A stretch of DNA of 64,000 nt from Anseranas semipalmata (Eukaryota; Chordata; Aves; Anseriformes; Anseranatidae): positions 1,697-65,696 of the forward strand of contig VXAA01004388.1 in NCBI GenBank assembly GCA_013399115.1, read 5' to 3'. The notes under the pieces were generated by a model. That model saw only the letters and a program-made list of their open reading frames with translations, was not told where the DNA came from and made no database searches. Of this stretch, positions 48,406 through 58,930 are shown one piece after another (the first letter of the stretch is position 1; each line of letters begins with the position of its first letter). Both the position numbers and the translations under genes were made by a program.

Positions 48406-50410
48406 AAACACACATACAAAAAAGCTATTTTTAATATGGTATAGTCAGTATATAATGTTTTAATATGGGTAGCCTCTTTTAGGATAAGTCAAAAAAAGCT
48501 TGCTTTATTCAACACAAGTAAAAGGAAATCTCATCCCTAACAAGATTTTATTCATGTTCGGTAGCTAATGCAGAAAAATGTATCGTCAACATACTTAAGA
48601 AAGGAGAAGTCCTAAGGATAAAGGGAGTCACTAAAATAACACCAATGGCCAAGCAAATAATAGCAAATGAAGACCTTGCTTGCTGAAAAGCATGCAAACG
48701 TACTGAAAAAATGTGAAAAGTGTATACTGAAAAATTGTTCTGTCTAAAAGCACAGTTGTTCAATATTTCAGAACATGTGGCATACCGACAGGGAAACTAA
48801 ACCTCTCCAAGTTCCATGGGAACCTTTTTCACACAGTTTTTTTTATTTAATATAATATTCTTCCCATAAACACCAGCACTTGTCTGCAGATTTTTATTTA
48901 TTACATACAAGTTGTACATCTAGATCTATAACCGAACAGAATATTTTCAATTTTCTTTTTTTTTTTTTTCTTTTAAGAAGGATATGCACACAGATTAAGG
49001 AAGTAGAAAAAAGCAAGAAGCACCACAATCAACATAACAATTCTACACTGGCGAAAAAATGGCCAAATTCTGACCACCTTAAAGGGGACTACGAATCCAT
49101 TCTGAGGTCCAGTTTTTTTCCTAACCACCCAGCTGTTATCAGATTGCTACTGAGAACAACTGTGGGTTTAAATCACTGTTCAATTCCTCTCCCAGTCCAC
49201 TCATGGGGCAATGACAAGGTAATAGTCAGGATAAATACTGGCAGTATTTGTCCTGTCGTTTCTATTACTAACCCCGGTCAGGCAAACTGCTTTACCAGGT
49301 TGTTCTCTCACAGCCAGCCAGCATCAACCTAACCCTTTTTAATAGCAGATTTTTTGGGTTGGGGCTATCGAGACACAAAAGGGGAAGGAGGAAGGTTAGA
49401 GAAGATTAGAGGTGATGAGAAAAAGCAAGAAGGAAAAAAAAAAAAGAGTTAAACAGTTACAAATACAACCATTTCCAAGAGTAACAGGTTTATTCAATGT
49501 AAGTAAACAGCTTAGCATATTGAAGAAGATCCTGTCTCATCTATTTTAAGTGCTGCATCAAAAATTTTGGGAAAAAAGAAATCTTAGTAGACAGAGACAA
49601 TAATGGCATTAACTATTTTCATCCTTCTTGTAAAACTATTCCTTCTTTTCTATGTCAAGTAACACAAACAAGTTCACAAAATAATTTTCATCTTGCTTTG
49701 ATCCATAACACGATGATACAGAAATTGTATCATTATATCACTTCAATCACCAGCTGAATATCAATATACTGGTTTTATTAAGTTGTTAGACCTTTCATAG
49801 CCCGAAGCAACAACGAAAAGAGCAAGAAATGAAAAGACTGGGGAAAATGCAAATAAATTTCAGATAACTCAATGTAGTGTTATTTTAGGGTTGGATTTCA
49901 TGCAGAAATATTAAAGAATGACTACGACATGTAAAGGCTCTTTGTTTCCTATGTTATGATGCAGTGGTACAGCTCTTTCTTAAAAGCTTTAAAGTTGATA
50001 GTCCCCAGAAGATAAGTAATATGGGAAATATAAACAGGGACGCTACAGTAAAGGGAGGTTTACAGCAATCTCAAAGATGCAAGGTTTATTTTGCAAATAT
50101 ATTCTCCACTTATAACAGCAACTGCATTTAATGATTCCTGCATTCTTATTCCTGAAATTTCTTTTCACAGACCTTTGACTTTTGTCTCATGACTAACAAA
50201 GTGGAAGCCTGAGCATTCAATATTGAAATATATACAGCTGAGTGTGGAATAAAAGTGAGTTCTGCATACGTAAATCTAGTAAGCATGTAAATAAATTTCT
50301 TTTTTGCATACTGAATATCATAGTTCAGTTACATCTGAAAATGAGATGATGAAGGAGAACCTCCAAAAAAAACCCAAACCTAACAATAGAACCAAGACGT
50401 TTCAGAGGAA

Positions 50411-50429
50411 GGGGGGTGGGGGGGGTGGG
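50411..50429 (+). repeat. G-rich tract with G-quadruplex potential
   Basis: The tract is six G, T, eight G, T, three G. The eight-G run can supply two tracts, so four GGG tracts with short loops are possible. It stands in otherwise AT-rich sequence. Confidence 0.75.
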
Positions 50430-52672
50430 CTTTTGTGTTTTGAAAGCATCTCATCTCAGAATTTCATTTATCTCTAGGTTTTTTGTAATAAAAAATACCC
50501 ATGCTGGGTTAATTTTTCATATTCTGGGCAGAATTTTTCTGAATAACAAACCACATAAGAATTCAGTAACTTCTGTTCAGAAATACCCACAAATATGCTC
50601 TACTTTGGATTGTTTCAGTCTGGTCTCCTGTGTCTTTCCTGCTTATCCTTCCCCTCCCTCCTTGCTTCCTGGTCTAATCTAAATTGTGAACCCCAGAAAT
50701 ACAGACAGGAAACAAATCAAAAGCAGTGTTACCGTTGTTTTTTTCTTCACATTTCTTCATATCTGATCTCTTAGCTTGAATATATGTATCAGTACTCATA
50801 CTACTGAACCAAAAATAGCTTCTGCTTCCTTTGGTACAAGATGGACTTCTTCCATCTACAGTGCAACATCTCCTATTTTACAACGCTGCAGGACGGTATT
50901 CTGTTCTACGTCCCTAATACATGCCATGGGGTACTGAGACACAGTTTTTCATCTATTGCTTTCTCTAGATTGAAAAAAAAATCCAATTCTGGTTGGGTAT
51001 TAATAAAATTGGCTTTTTCCTTGATTACTGTGGTATACTCACTGGATTGCATCTTTTTCCTTCAGAGACACTACAGACCCATTTGCTGGATGAGTTTATT
51101 CTTTCTTTTTGCCATTGGCCAAACTGGGGCCAGTATTTCCAAGTCTATAGTAAGTTTCCATTCCAATTATTCATAATTCAAGTTACATGTCAAAATGCAC
51201 AGTTCTGCAGATTTTGGCCCCTGATAAGAAATATAAAATAGACAAACTAAACTGGAAAGGAAACCACCATTGACCCCCATCTGCAAACCTGGCCAATCAC
51301 TCATCCTCTTTTGGTTCTCGACTTCAAACTAGCATTCTCCAAGCTACCTACAGAACTGGAATCAGAAAAGTGTTCCTCAGAGATAGCTTGATCTCCGCCT
51401 CCTAAAGATATGATTATACTATTTTGGAAGCAAAGTTGGTATCTCTGCAGGGCACCATACTGAACCCAGTAGATGTACCAGCACCCTGGCGCTAGCTCAG
51501 GAATCACCAATACATCAATACATTGAATCATGTGGACAAGTCCCAAACCTTAATAAGTACAAACAGCAGGTAACCTAACTGGGGATTTCTATACTCAGAA
51601 GAGAAAACAGCATGCATACATCACTGAAAGCATGCCCAAAGAGCATGCAGTACCTAGGCGGATAAGAAATCATTTGCTATTGGTTGGAGTAATTATGTCT
51701 TCGGTTAACCCTTCAAAAACACAAAAAATTAAAATTGCACGATGACTTTATGTAAAAGCTTAGCAGTTGTTCATGAAAAAATAAGTGACACATGGAAGGA
51801 CTATTTAGTTAAATAAAGAAGTTAATGTGCTGGGCCAGTTATGGTAACTGACTAGATTCAAGTCCAACATTTTGATTTGTATCCATCACCTTCAATTAAC
51901 ATCCCCTCAGTGTTTCTGTAATTATAATACATTAAGACAAAGCCTGTACTGCTCACTGGAAAAGCAATGTGTATTAAAATTATGCAGGTTTTCCTTACCT
52001 CTTTAAGGAATGCAGGTTTATGTATGCATGCTACAGTGAATTGCCTTTAACACTCGTAGTTTGATTATCTACTGTTGCAGAATGCATTCCATTAAACTTA
52101 CCCTTGTAAGTATTCTTTTTCCCTTTATCCTGGTGGTGCATAATCTCAAAAGGTTCTTTCGCATCTCCAATTTATTGCCAAAAGAGTAGCAAGAAAATTC
52201 TTGATTGGCAGAAAAAGACAGCACTAGAAAACACTAACACTAATCAACATAGCACAGGAGTCTCCTGTATGGATCAGAATGTATCAGAATATCGGCAGAT
52301 TGGAAAAGGAAGCAAAGACTGAAGGGAAGGATATCATTGTGGCTTAGTAAATTTTGAAACAATCTTTTTTATACAAAAGTAACAGCTTTGGAAGATGCAT
52401 TTGGAAAATCCCTAGCTGAAAAATGGATGGATAACAAGTAATCTCATATTTGGAAAAACAAAGATGGGGAAGAATTCCATGGGATAAAGCCCTAGGAAGA
52501 AGAGAGGTCCAAGAGATTCCTCAGATGACCTGTGAGAAAAACAGTGACGCTGCTTAAGTCTGTAGGGATGAAGTTCAGAAAGCTAAAGTCCACTTGGAGT
52601 TGAATCTGGATAGGGACATGAAGACCAACAAAAAGGGTGTTTATGGATATATGAGCAGCGAAAAAGGGGAGA

Positions 52673-52712
52673 GGGAAGGGAAGGGAAGGGAAGGGAAGGG
52701 AAGGGAAGGGAA
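52673..52712 (+). repeat. (GGGAA)8 pentanucleotide microsatellite
   Basis: Eight uninterrupted GGGAA units lie inside the CR1 linker region, following a purine-rich lead-in. The opposite-strand frame at 52851-52492 translates this repeat into proline/phenylalanine-rich sequence and is not a gene. Confidence 0.97.
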
Positions 52713-53099
52713 AAAAACAAAAAGGAAAAGACCATGGGAAATGTGGGCTCACTGTTGAACTGGGCAGGGGACCTGATGATGAAGGACCTGAAAAGTCCAA
52801 GGTAATTGCTACAAGACCAAGACTTCTCTGCCTCATAAGATTTGTCCTCAAGAATCTGAGGTCCCTAACACCAGAAAAGTGTGGATCAAGGAAGACCTAC
52901 CACAGGTGGGGGACGATCAGGTTAGGGAACATTTGAACAGACTGGACAAACATGAGGACCACAGACATACACATGTCCTTGGGGCATGGTGGGATGCTCC
53001 AAGAAGTGCTGAGGGAGCCGGCCAATGTCACTGAGAGAACGCTCTTGATTACCTTGGAAGGACTATGATTGATCAGGAGAGGTGCGCCCTGAGGACTTT

Positions 53100-54260
53100 A
53101 TCTTCAAGAAGAGCCAGAATGAGGATATTGGAAAATACAGGGCAGTCAGCCTCACCTCAGTCCCTGAGAAGGTGATCGGGCAAATAATCCTGGAACCCAT
53201 TTCCAAACATGACGGATGAGAAGGTGATCAGGAATAGTCAGCATAGATTAATGAAAATAAATTCATTACACTTAAATGTTCTGAACATTCTGAACACTTA
53301 ACATCCTCAGACAGACTGACGGGATAAATAACTGGATGGTGAGGTTGACTGAAAACTGGCTGAGCTGCTGGGCTCAGGGTATCATCTAGCACAAAGTCTC
53401 TCCACTCCCTAGAAGGGTACCCACAGGATCAATACCAAGACCAATACTGTTTGGCAGCTTTATTAATGACCTGGATGATGGGACAGAGTGCGCCGTCAGC
53501 AAGTCCACATGATATAGAACTGAGAGGAGATGCTGATATGCCACAAGGTCATGCTGCTATTCGAAGGGACCTTGACGGACTGGAGAAATGGTCCAACAGG
53601 AATCTCAGCATGTTCAACACAGGGAAATGCCATGTCTAGCCCTTGAGGAGGCATAACTCCACGTACCAGTAGAGTCTAGGGGTCAGCTGGCTGGAAAGCA
53701 GCTTTTCAGAGCTTACAGAGCAGCTCTGCAGAGAAAGTATTGTGCTGGAAACCCCGTTGACCATGAATCACCAAAGCACCTTTGCAAGAAAGAAGACCAA
53801 CAGCCTCCTGGGCTGGGCAGAGAGTTGCCAGCAGGTAAAGGGATGTGACTCTTCCCCTCTACTCAGCCCCTGTGAAATATATCTGGGTCCAGCGCTGTGC
53901 TCCACATTTAAAAAACAAAAAATAACAAAAACATATTGGAGTGAGTCCAGCAAAGGACCATAAAGATGATTAAGGGCCTTGAGCATCTGTCATATGAGAA
54001 GCTGAGAGAGCCAGGATTCTTCATCCTGGAAAAGAGAAGGCTCAGGGGGATATTATCAATGTACATAAATATCTGATGGGAAGGCCTGAAGAAGATGGAG
54101 CCAAACTCTTCTCATTGAGAAGAGTGACAGGATGACAGGCAAAGGGCACAAACAAATACAGGCAATTCCACTTAAACATAAGAAAGCACTCTAACTGTGA
54201 GAGAACTGGAACCAGTTGCCCAGAGAGGCTGTGGAGTCTCCATCCTTCTAGATATTCAAA
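53100..54260 (+). pseudogene. CR1 ORF2 RT and C-terminal remnant, heavily broken
   Basis: Fragments of ORF2 appear in CR1 order. Near 53135-53200 lies the NYR(A/P)VSLTSVPGK-type block. After a deletion the 'INDLDDG' region follows (near 53461-53485), then 'RRDLDGLEKWSNRNLSMFNT' (53560-53620). Further on are the C-terminal '[12 protein letters not shown]'-like stretch around 53960-54000 and the region before the final stop. The motif A region and most of motif B are missing around 53270-53330. It is a dead gene. Confidence 0.8.
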
Positions 54261-54265
54261 CCTAA

Positions 54266-54555
54266 ATCAATCCTGCATGTGCACAGATAACTGCATGTCT
54301 GATCAGTCATTTAATTTTTGCTTTCCTTTTTCTTCAAAAGCTGAAAACCGTGCAGGTAATACCAGCTATTTTACAAATATATTCTTTCCATTGCTGGCAA
54401 ACAAATTTACCTATTTTATACTCCATTTGATACCAAAGCAAAATGTCTTTCAAATACCCCCAATCCTATTTTATATGTATTTTAATGGGTTCGAACATGA
54501 TTAAACTTTTAAATTTATTTTCATATACAAGCAAAGAGCAGGGTTGAGACCACGT
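54266..54555. other. AT-rich spacer between two CR1 copies
   Basis: This is non-repeat sequence without recognisable content. It separates two independent CR1 insertions in the same orientation. The frame at 54277-54504 has no known features. Confidence 0.6.
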
Positions 54556-54617
54556 GATGAAACTGAACAGGTGCAGGTCCGATGACATGCATCCCAGGGT
54601 CCTGAGGGAGCTGGCTG

Positions 54618-55314
54618 ATGCAGTTGCCAAACCATTCTCATGTCATATTTGAAAAGTCCTGGCAGTCAGGTGAAGTCCCTGGTGACTGGACAAAGGGAAT
54701 CATCACTCCCGTTTTTAAAAAGGGTAGAAAGGAAGACCTGGAGAACTACAGACCAGTGACCCTCACCTCTGTGCCTGGGAAGATCATGGAACAGGTCCTC
54801 CTGGGAGCAATGTCAAGGCACATACAAGGCAGTGATCCGAGACAGCCAAAATGGCTTCACCAAGGGCAAATTGTGCCTGACCAATCTGGTGGCCTTCTAT
54901 GATGGAGTGACTGCATCAGTTGACAAGGAAAGACCGACCAATGTGATCTACCTGGACTTCTGTAAGACCTTTGAGACAGTCCCACACAACATCCTTATCT
55001 CTAAATTGGAGAGAGAGAGATTTGCAGGGTGGATTGTTCGGTGGATAAGGAATTGGATGGATGGCCACAGCCAGAGAGTTGCAGTCAACGGCTGTATGTC
55101 CAGGTGGAGGCCAGTGACAAGTGGTGTCCCTCAGGGGTCTGTCTTGGGACTGGTGCTGTTCAATATCATTATCAATGACACAGACAGTGGGACTGAGTTC
55201 ACCCTCAGCAAGTCTGCAGACAACACCAAGCTGAGTGCTGCAGTTGATACAACAGAAGGAAGGGATGCCATCCAAAGGGACCTGGACAAAAGCTTGACAA
55301 GTGGGCCCATGTGA
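54618..55314 (+). pseudogene. CR1 reverse transcriptase remnant, one frameshift
   Basis: This is the best-preserved RT domain in the window. The first frame (54618-54902) has '[20 protein letters not shown]' and '[16 protein letters not shown]'. A frame change near 54832-54880 leads into '[18 protein letters not shown]', motif A '[18 protein letters not shown]', '[18 protein letters not shown]' and motif B '[16 protein letters not shown]'. Motif C reads 'SADNTK', where active copies have FADDTK. One catalytic aspartate is therefore lost, in addition to the glutamate that replaces aspartate in the A-region 'FETV'. A further frame loss follows 'RDLDKS' near 55290. The gene is inactive. Confidence 0.92.
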
Positions 55315-55454
55315 ACCTCATGAGTTCAATCTTCATGAACCAAATGAAGTCCAAGTGCAAGGTGCTGCACCTGGGTCAGGGCAATCCCAGGCATGAGTAC
55401 AGACTGGGAGAAGAACTCATTGAGAGCAGCCCTGCAGAGAAGGACTTGGGGGTT

Positions 55455-55455
55455 N
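55455..55455. other. Single-N assembly gap inside CR1
   Basis: One N joins two CR1 positions that should be about 219 bp apart, judged from the copy at 958-1176. The gap size in the assembly is therefore not the real distance. Confidence 0.85.
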
Positions 55456-55889
55456 GAGGGCCACAAAGATGATCAGAGGGCTGGAGCACCTCTCCTATGA
55501 AGAAAGGTTGAGAGAGCTGGGGATGTTCAGCCTGGAGAAGAGAAGGCTCCAGGGAGACCTCACTGCAGCCTTTCAGTACTTAAAGGGGGCTTATAAAAAA
55601 GATGGAGGGTGACTTTTTACATGGGCAGATAGTGATAGGACAAGGGGAATGAAAAGAGGGGAGATTTAGATCAGATGTTAGGAGGAAATTCTTTACTCTG
55701 AGGGTGGTGAGGCACTGGAACAGATTGCCCAGAGAAGCTGTGGATGCCCCATCTCTGGAATTGCTCAAGGCCAGGTTGGATGGGGCTTTGAGCAACCTGG
55801 TCCAGTGGGTGGCATCCCTACCCATGGCAGGGGAGTTGGAACCAGGTGATCTTTAAGGTCCCTTCCAACCCAAACCATTCTGTGATTCT

Positions 55890-58841
55890 TATTCAACTTC
55901 AAGTCTGGGGTACCTGTCTGATGCCTTTTCTCTTCCCCACCAGAGGAAATGGCTTCTCTAATGGACCTAGAAAGAAACAAATGTGCAGGGGGGTGGCAAA
56001 AAATTATTTGGGAAGAGTGAGGTAAAAGTGGAGAACATTAGGATAACAAAATCAAAGATTCGGAACAATAAATGTATGTTTTACACATGTATCATTTCAA
56101 CGTCCTTGTAATAAAGGCAAATGCAAATAACATAATTTACATGCAGACTCCAACATCATCTTTTCATTCTCAAAAGGCCAAAATCCATCTTTTATGTGTA
56201 ACTTACGATCTTAGTTTTAATGAGGACTTTGACAATTGACAGGAAAAGTATGTGGATTTCCATTTCAAATTTACCTAAAGTCTGATTAGGAACCTGTAAT
56301 ATGAATTTTAAAGGCTATTTTTGTTGTTTCGTACGGTTCCTCTGGTACACTGTAAGTGGGGTTTATTAGCAGTGTTCCTGCATTCAAACAACATTATTAA
56401 AATTTGTCACACACATTCTATTCTGATGGAGAAGGGGCTTAGCTACTTCTGGGCAGAATTTGACCTCTAAATTTTAGCTGTACTTTTTTAGAGAGTCTGA
56501 TGCATCAAAGATCATTATATTTATGTCCATGTTCCTATGTTTAATATTGTATTTTCATTACTGTTATTTCTTTATTATTTCTATTTCTTTATTTCTTCTA
56601 TTTATTTATTGTTTCTGTATTATCACTATATTATTGATGTTGCTTTAATTTGCATTCTGTTTTCAACACTCCAGAAAAAAAAATATTTATAAAATTGCAG
56701 GCGTATGAACTTCACCCTCCTATTAAATACATTTAAGTGAGAATATTAAGAAAAAAAAAGTCATTGGAAAAAAAGAAAAAGGAGACATATAACACTTCTT
56801 ATATAGTAATATAGTACAATCACTATTCAATAATATAATAGTATGTGACAAATACAGCACATGACAAATAATAACATAATGAAAATATTATTTAACCACA
56901 AGTATCTTCTCCATAATTAACTGACTACTTGCATGCCCTCTATTAATAATACTGACCTCAAATAACACAGAAAACTAAGTATGAGTGATTTTGAAAATCA
57001 AGCCTCAAGTTATCAAGGAGGAGGAAATAGGAAGGAAATAATTTGAAAATAAACAAAATGATCAAGTACATTAGTAGAGCTATAAAATTATAACTTCTCA
57101 TCAAAATTTACCAGATTATTAAATCTAAAATTAGAGCTTAAAGTCTCATCTTTCAGAAACTCTTGCAGAAAAAGATAAAAGTCATGATATTCATTTTCCA
57201 TTATATCAGCTGTATATCTTTGCTTTCCTTCCATGTTATCATCTAATGCTAAAACTAAAATTTAGTAGTAGTTTATTTATATATTTTTATTACCAGGCAT
57301 TTTCCCCATGAATATATTTCATTCTTTAAAAGCTTGTGTGCCAAGAAGAGATCAAAACAGACTCTTCCTTCCATTCTCTCTGTAAGAACAAGCAAACAAA
57401 CAAAAAGTCCCTTGTCTCATTATTTCCTCGGTGTGTTTTCAGTTGGTTAGTTGGTGCTGTCTTTCCCTACATTGGTTTGTAGAATTCAAAGTCTGCGATG
57501 CTTACATTACAAGCTAGAGAAACTGAATTACATTACTAAATACAATAGCTCTCACTTCCAAGAAAGCCTTACAAAGAACCTATCTACATTTTACCTCACA
57601 TTATGTAAATTACAGTAAAGAACTATTGCTTACACAAGTTCACTTCAAATCATCACATAATTTTAAAAGCTCAAGTAAGTAGAAATTTAGCAGCATTTAA
57701 TTAATTTAGATTTTTGACTGAATTGAAAATGTGCCTTTTAAACACTCAGATCCATGAAGGTGAGTAGCATTCGCTTACTTTAGACATTAACTGTAAGTGC
57801 CTCAACTGCTTGTTAACGGAGTGCGCAGTGTCCAAATGAGATACACAGCACACATTTGCCTTAGGTGCCGTATAAGAAGGAATACAGTTTCTATAGTAAG
57901 CATTGTACAGTCAAAAAGTAGGAAATATTTCAAATGTTTTCTTCCGGGTGGCCATTTTTTCCAGATATATTCTAGAGTTGAAACCCTCTTTTTAAGCACA
58001 AACTGATTAGTGAAATCTTTCACCATGTCCTTTCCACAGGATTTCTTTGTACTGCTTTTACCAAAAAGAGAGAATCCAAATTGCTTTCGGATCAGATAAT
58101 GGCTTGGAAGGAAACATTTCAAGGGGCCAGAATTTAGCCTGTCTTGGCCTTGTGGCAATTACCATAAGAACGACAGATGAAAACAAACAAAAACTACCAG
58201 TGTTTTAAAACCAGACAATCTGATTGCCTAGGCATCAATCACAATTTTTTTACTTAGCACATTAAAGAGATAAGATGTATACGTATGCTCTAATATATAT
58301 TTTTCATAACATCTGAAATTTATCTCCTACTCTTTGTGGGATAACTTGATGTAATGTTTTTATTCTTTAATTATTGAACCAAACTACAACCTTAAAGTCT
58401 TCTCAAAAGGATGCGTTTTATGCCATAGACATTCTACCAGAATTACTATACGTGCTTTAGCATTCCTTACAGAAAGGAAATACTCAAGAATCCTGATGCA
58501 GGGATTACAGTCTGCAACAGCAGAGCATTAATTAGGCTCCAAGTTGAAGAATATAACATACAGAAGCCAAAGACTCAGATGTGAGTGTAATTTCGGGAAC
58601 TGGCCATAGGATCTTCAACAGTTCATCGACAGTTGACTTCTGGCAGGTCAGGAGCATCTGGCCACTTACAAATAGGAGACTGCAGTTACAGGACTCAGCA
58701 CATTGCTCCCAGATAAATGGCAGTGCTGCAGGCACTTCTGCATTAGCTTTATCAAAAATTTTTGAAGAAACTTTTGCTCGCTTTTGGACACTAGGTTCAA
58801 AGGTTAATTACAGAACCTGCCATCCCAACCTACAGTGCATA
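55890..58841. other. Very AT-rich DNA without recognisable genes
   Basis: A TTTATTTCT-type low-complexity run lies at about 56565-56640 and AT-rich sequence runs through to 57700. The minus frame at 58158-57802 (118 codons) has no recognisable domain. 58525-58557 resembles 61545-61577. Confidence 0.55.
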
Positions 58842-58930
58842 CTGGAATCATATCCTGAGTTGGAAGGGACCCACAAGGATCATTGAGTCCAACTCCTGGA
58901 TCTGCACTGGACCACCCCAAAAATCATACA
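58842..58930 (-). mobile_element. CR1 LINE 3' end, very short copy
   Basis: About 88 bp on minus. 'gagttggaagggacccacaa' and 'gatcattgagtccaactcct' are followed by 'ggaccaccccaaaaatcata', after which similarity stops. The terminal octamers are reduced to 'ggaatcata', and about 13 bp present in the copy at 61742 are missing. It is the same 3'-UTR type as 22975 and 61742. Confidence 0.88.

Larger units (their letters stand above)
47654..52465. other. AT-rich DNA without recognisable genes
   Basis: It holds an imperfect tandem duplication at 47659-47775, a short tandem repeat at 48361-48400 and a G-rich tract at 50411-50429. The longest frame is 48880-49332 (+, 150 codons), which starts with a phenylalanine run from a poly-T tract and has no recognisable domain. 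No splice-bounded exon could be supported. Confidence 0.5.
52466..54265 (+). mobile_element. CR1 LINE, decayed, lacking both ends
   Basis: Similarity begins in the CR1 endonuclease-to-RT linker ('gaattccatgggataaagcc'). It continues through 'gtccacttggagttgaatct', the RT region and the C-terminal region ('ccagttgcccagagaggctg'), and stops near 'gatattcaaacc' at about 54260. The 3' UTR and octamers are missing, which is unusual because CR1 copies normally keep the 3' end. A later deletion is implied. A (GGGAA)8 microsatellite sits inside it. Internal deletions and many stops show age. Confidence 0.85.
54556..55889 (+). mobile_element. CR1 LINE, RT to 3' end, with hidden gap
   Basis: A 5'-truncated CR1 starts just upstream of the RT region ('gtcctgagggagctggctga') and ends in 'aaaccattctgtgattct' at 55889. 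Its 3' UTR ('gatctttaaggtcccttcca') is of the same type as the CR1 ending at 1653. At 55455 a single N joins 'gacttgggggtt' directly to 'gagggccacaaagatgat'. In the copy at 915-1653 those two points are about 219 bp apart, so the real element is probably longer than shown. Confidence 0.93.

Noticed and set aside
52492..52851. Proline/phenylalanine-rich minus-strand frame
   Set aside because: It is translated from the (GGGAA)8 repeat within a CR1 on the opposite strand.
56565..56640. T-rich repetitive stretch as a transposon tail
   Set aside because: It is low-complexity TTTATTTCT-type sequence without an adjoining element.
57802..58158. 118-codon minus-strand frame with hydrophobic C-terminal part
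   Set aside because: No family recognised, no splice evidence, AT-rich background. Considered chance.
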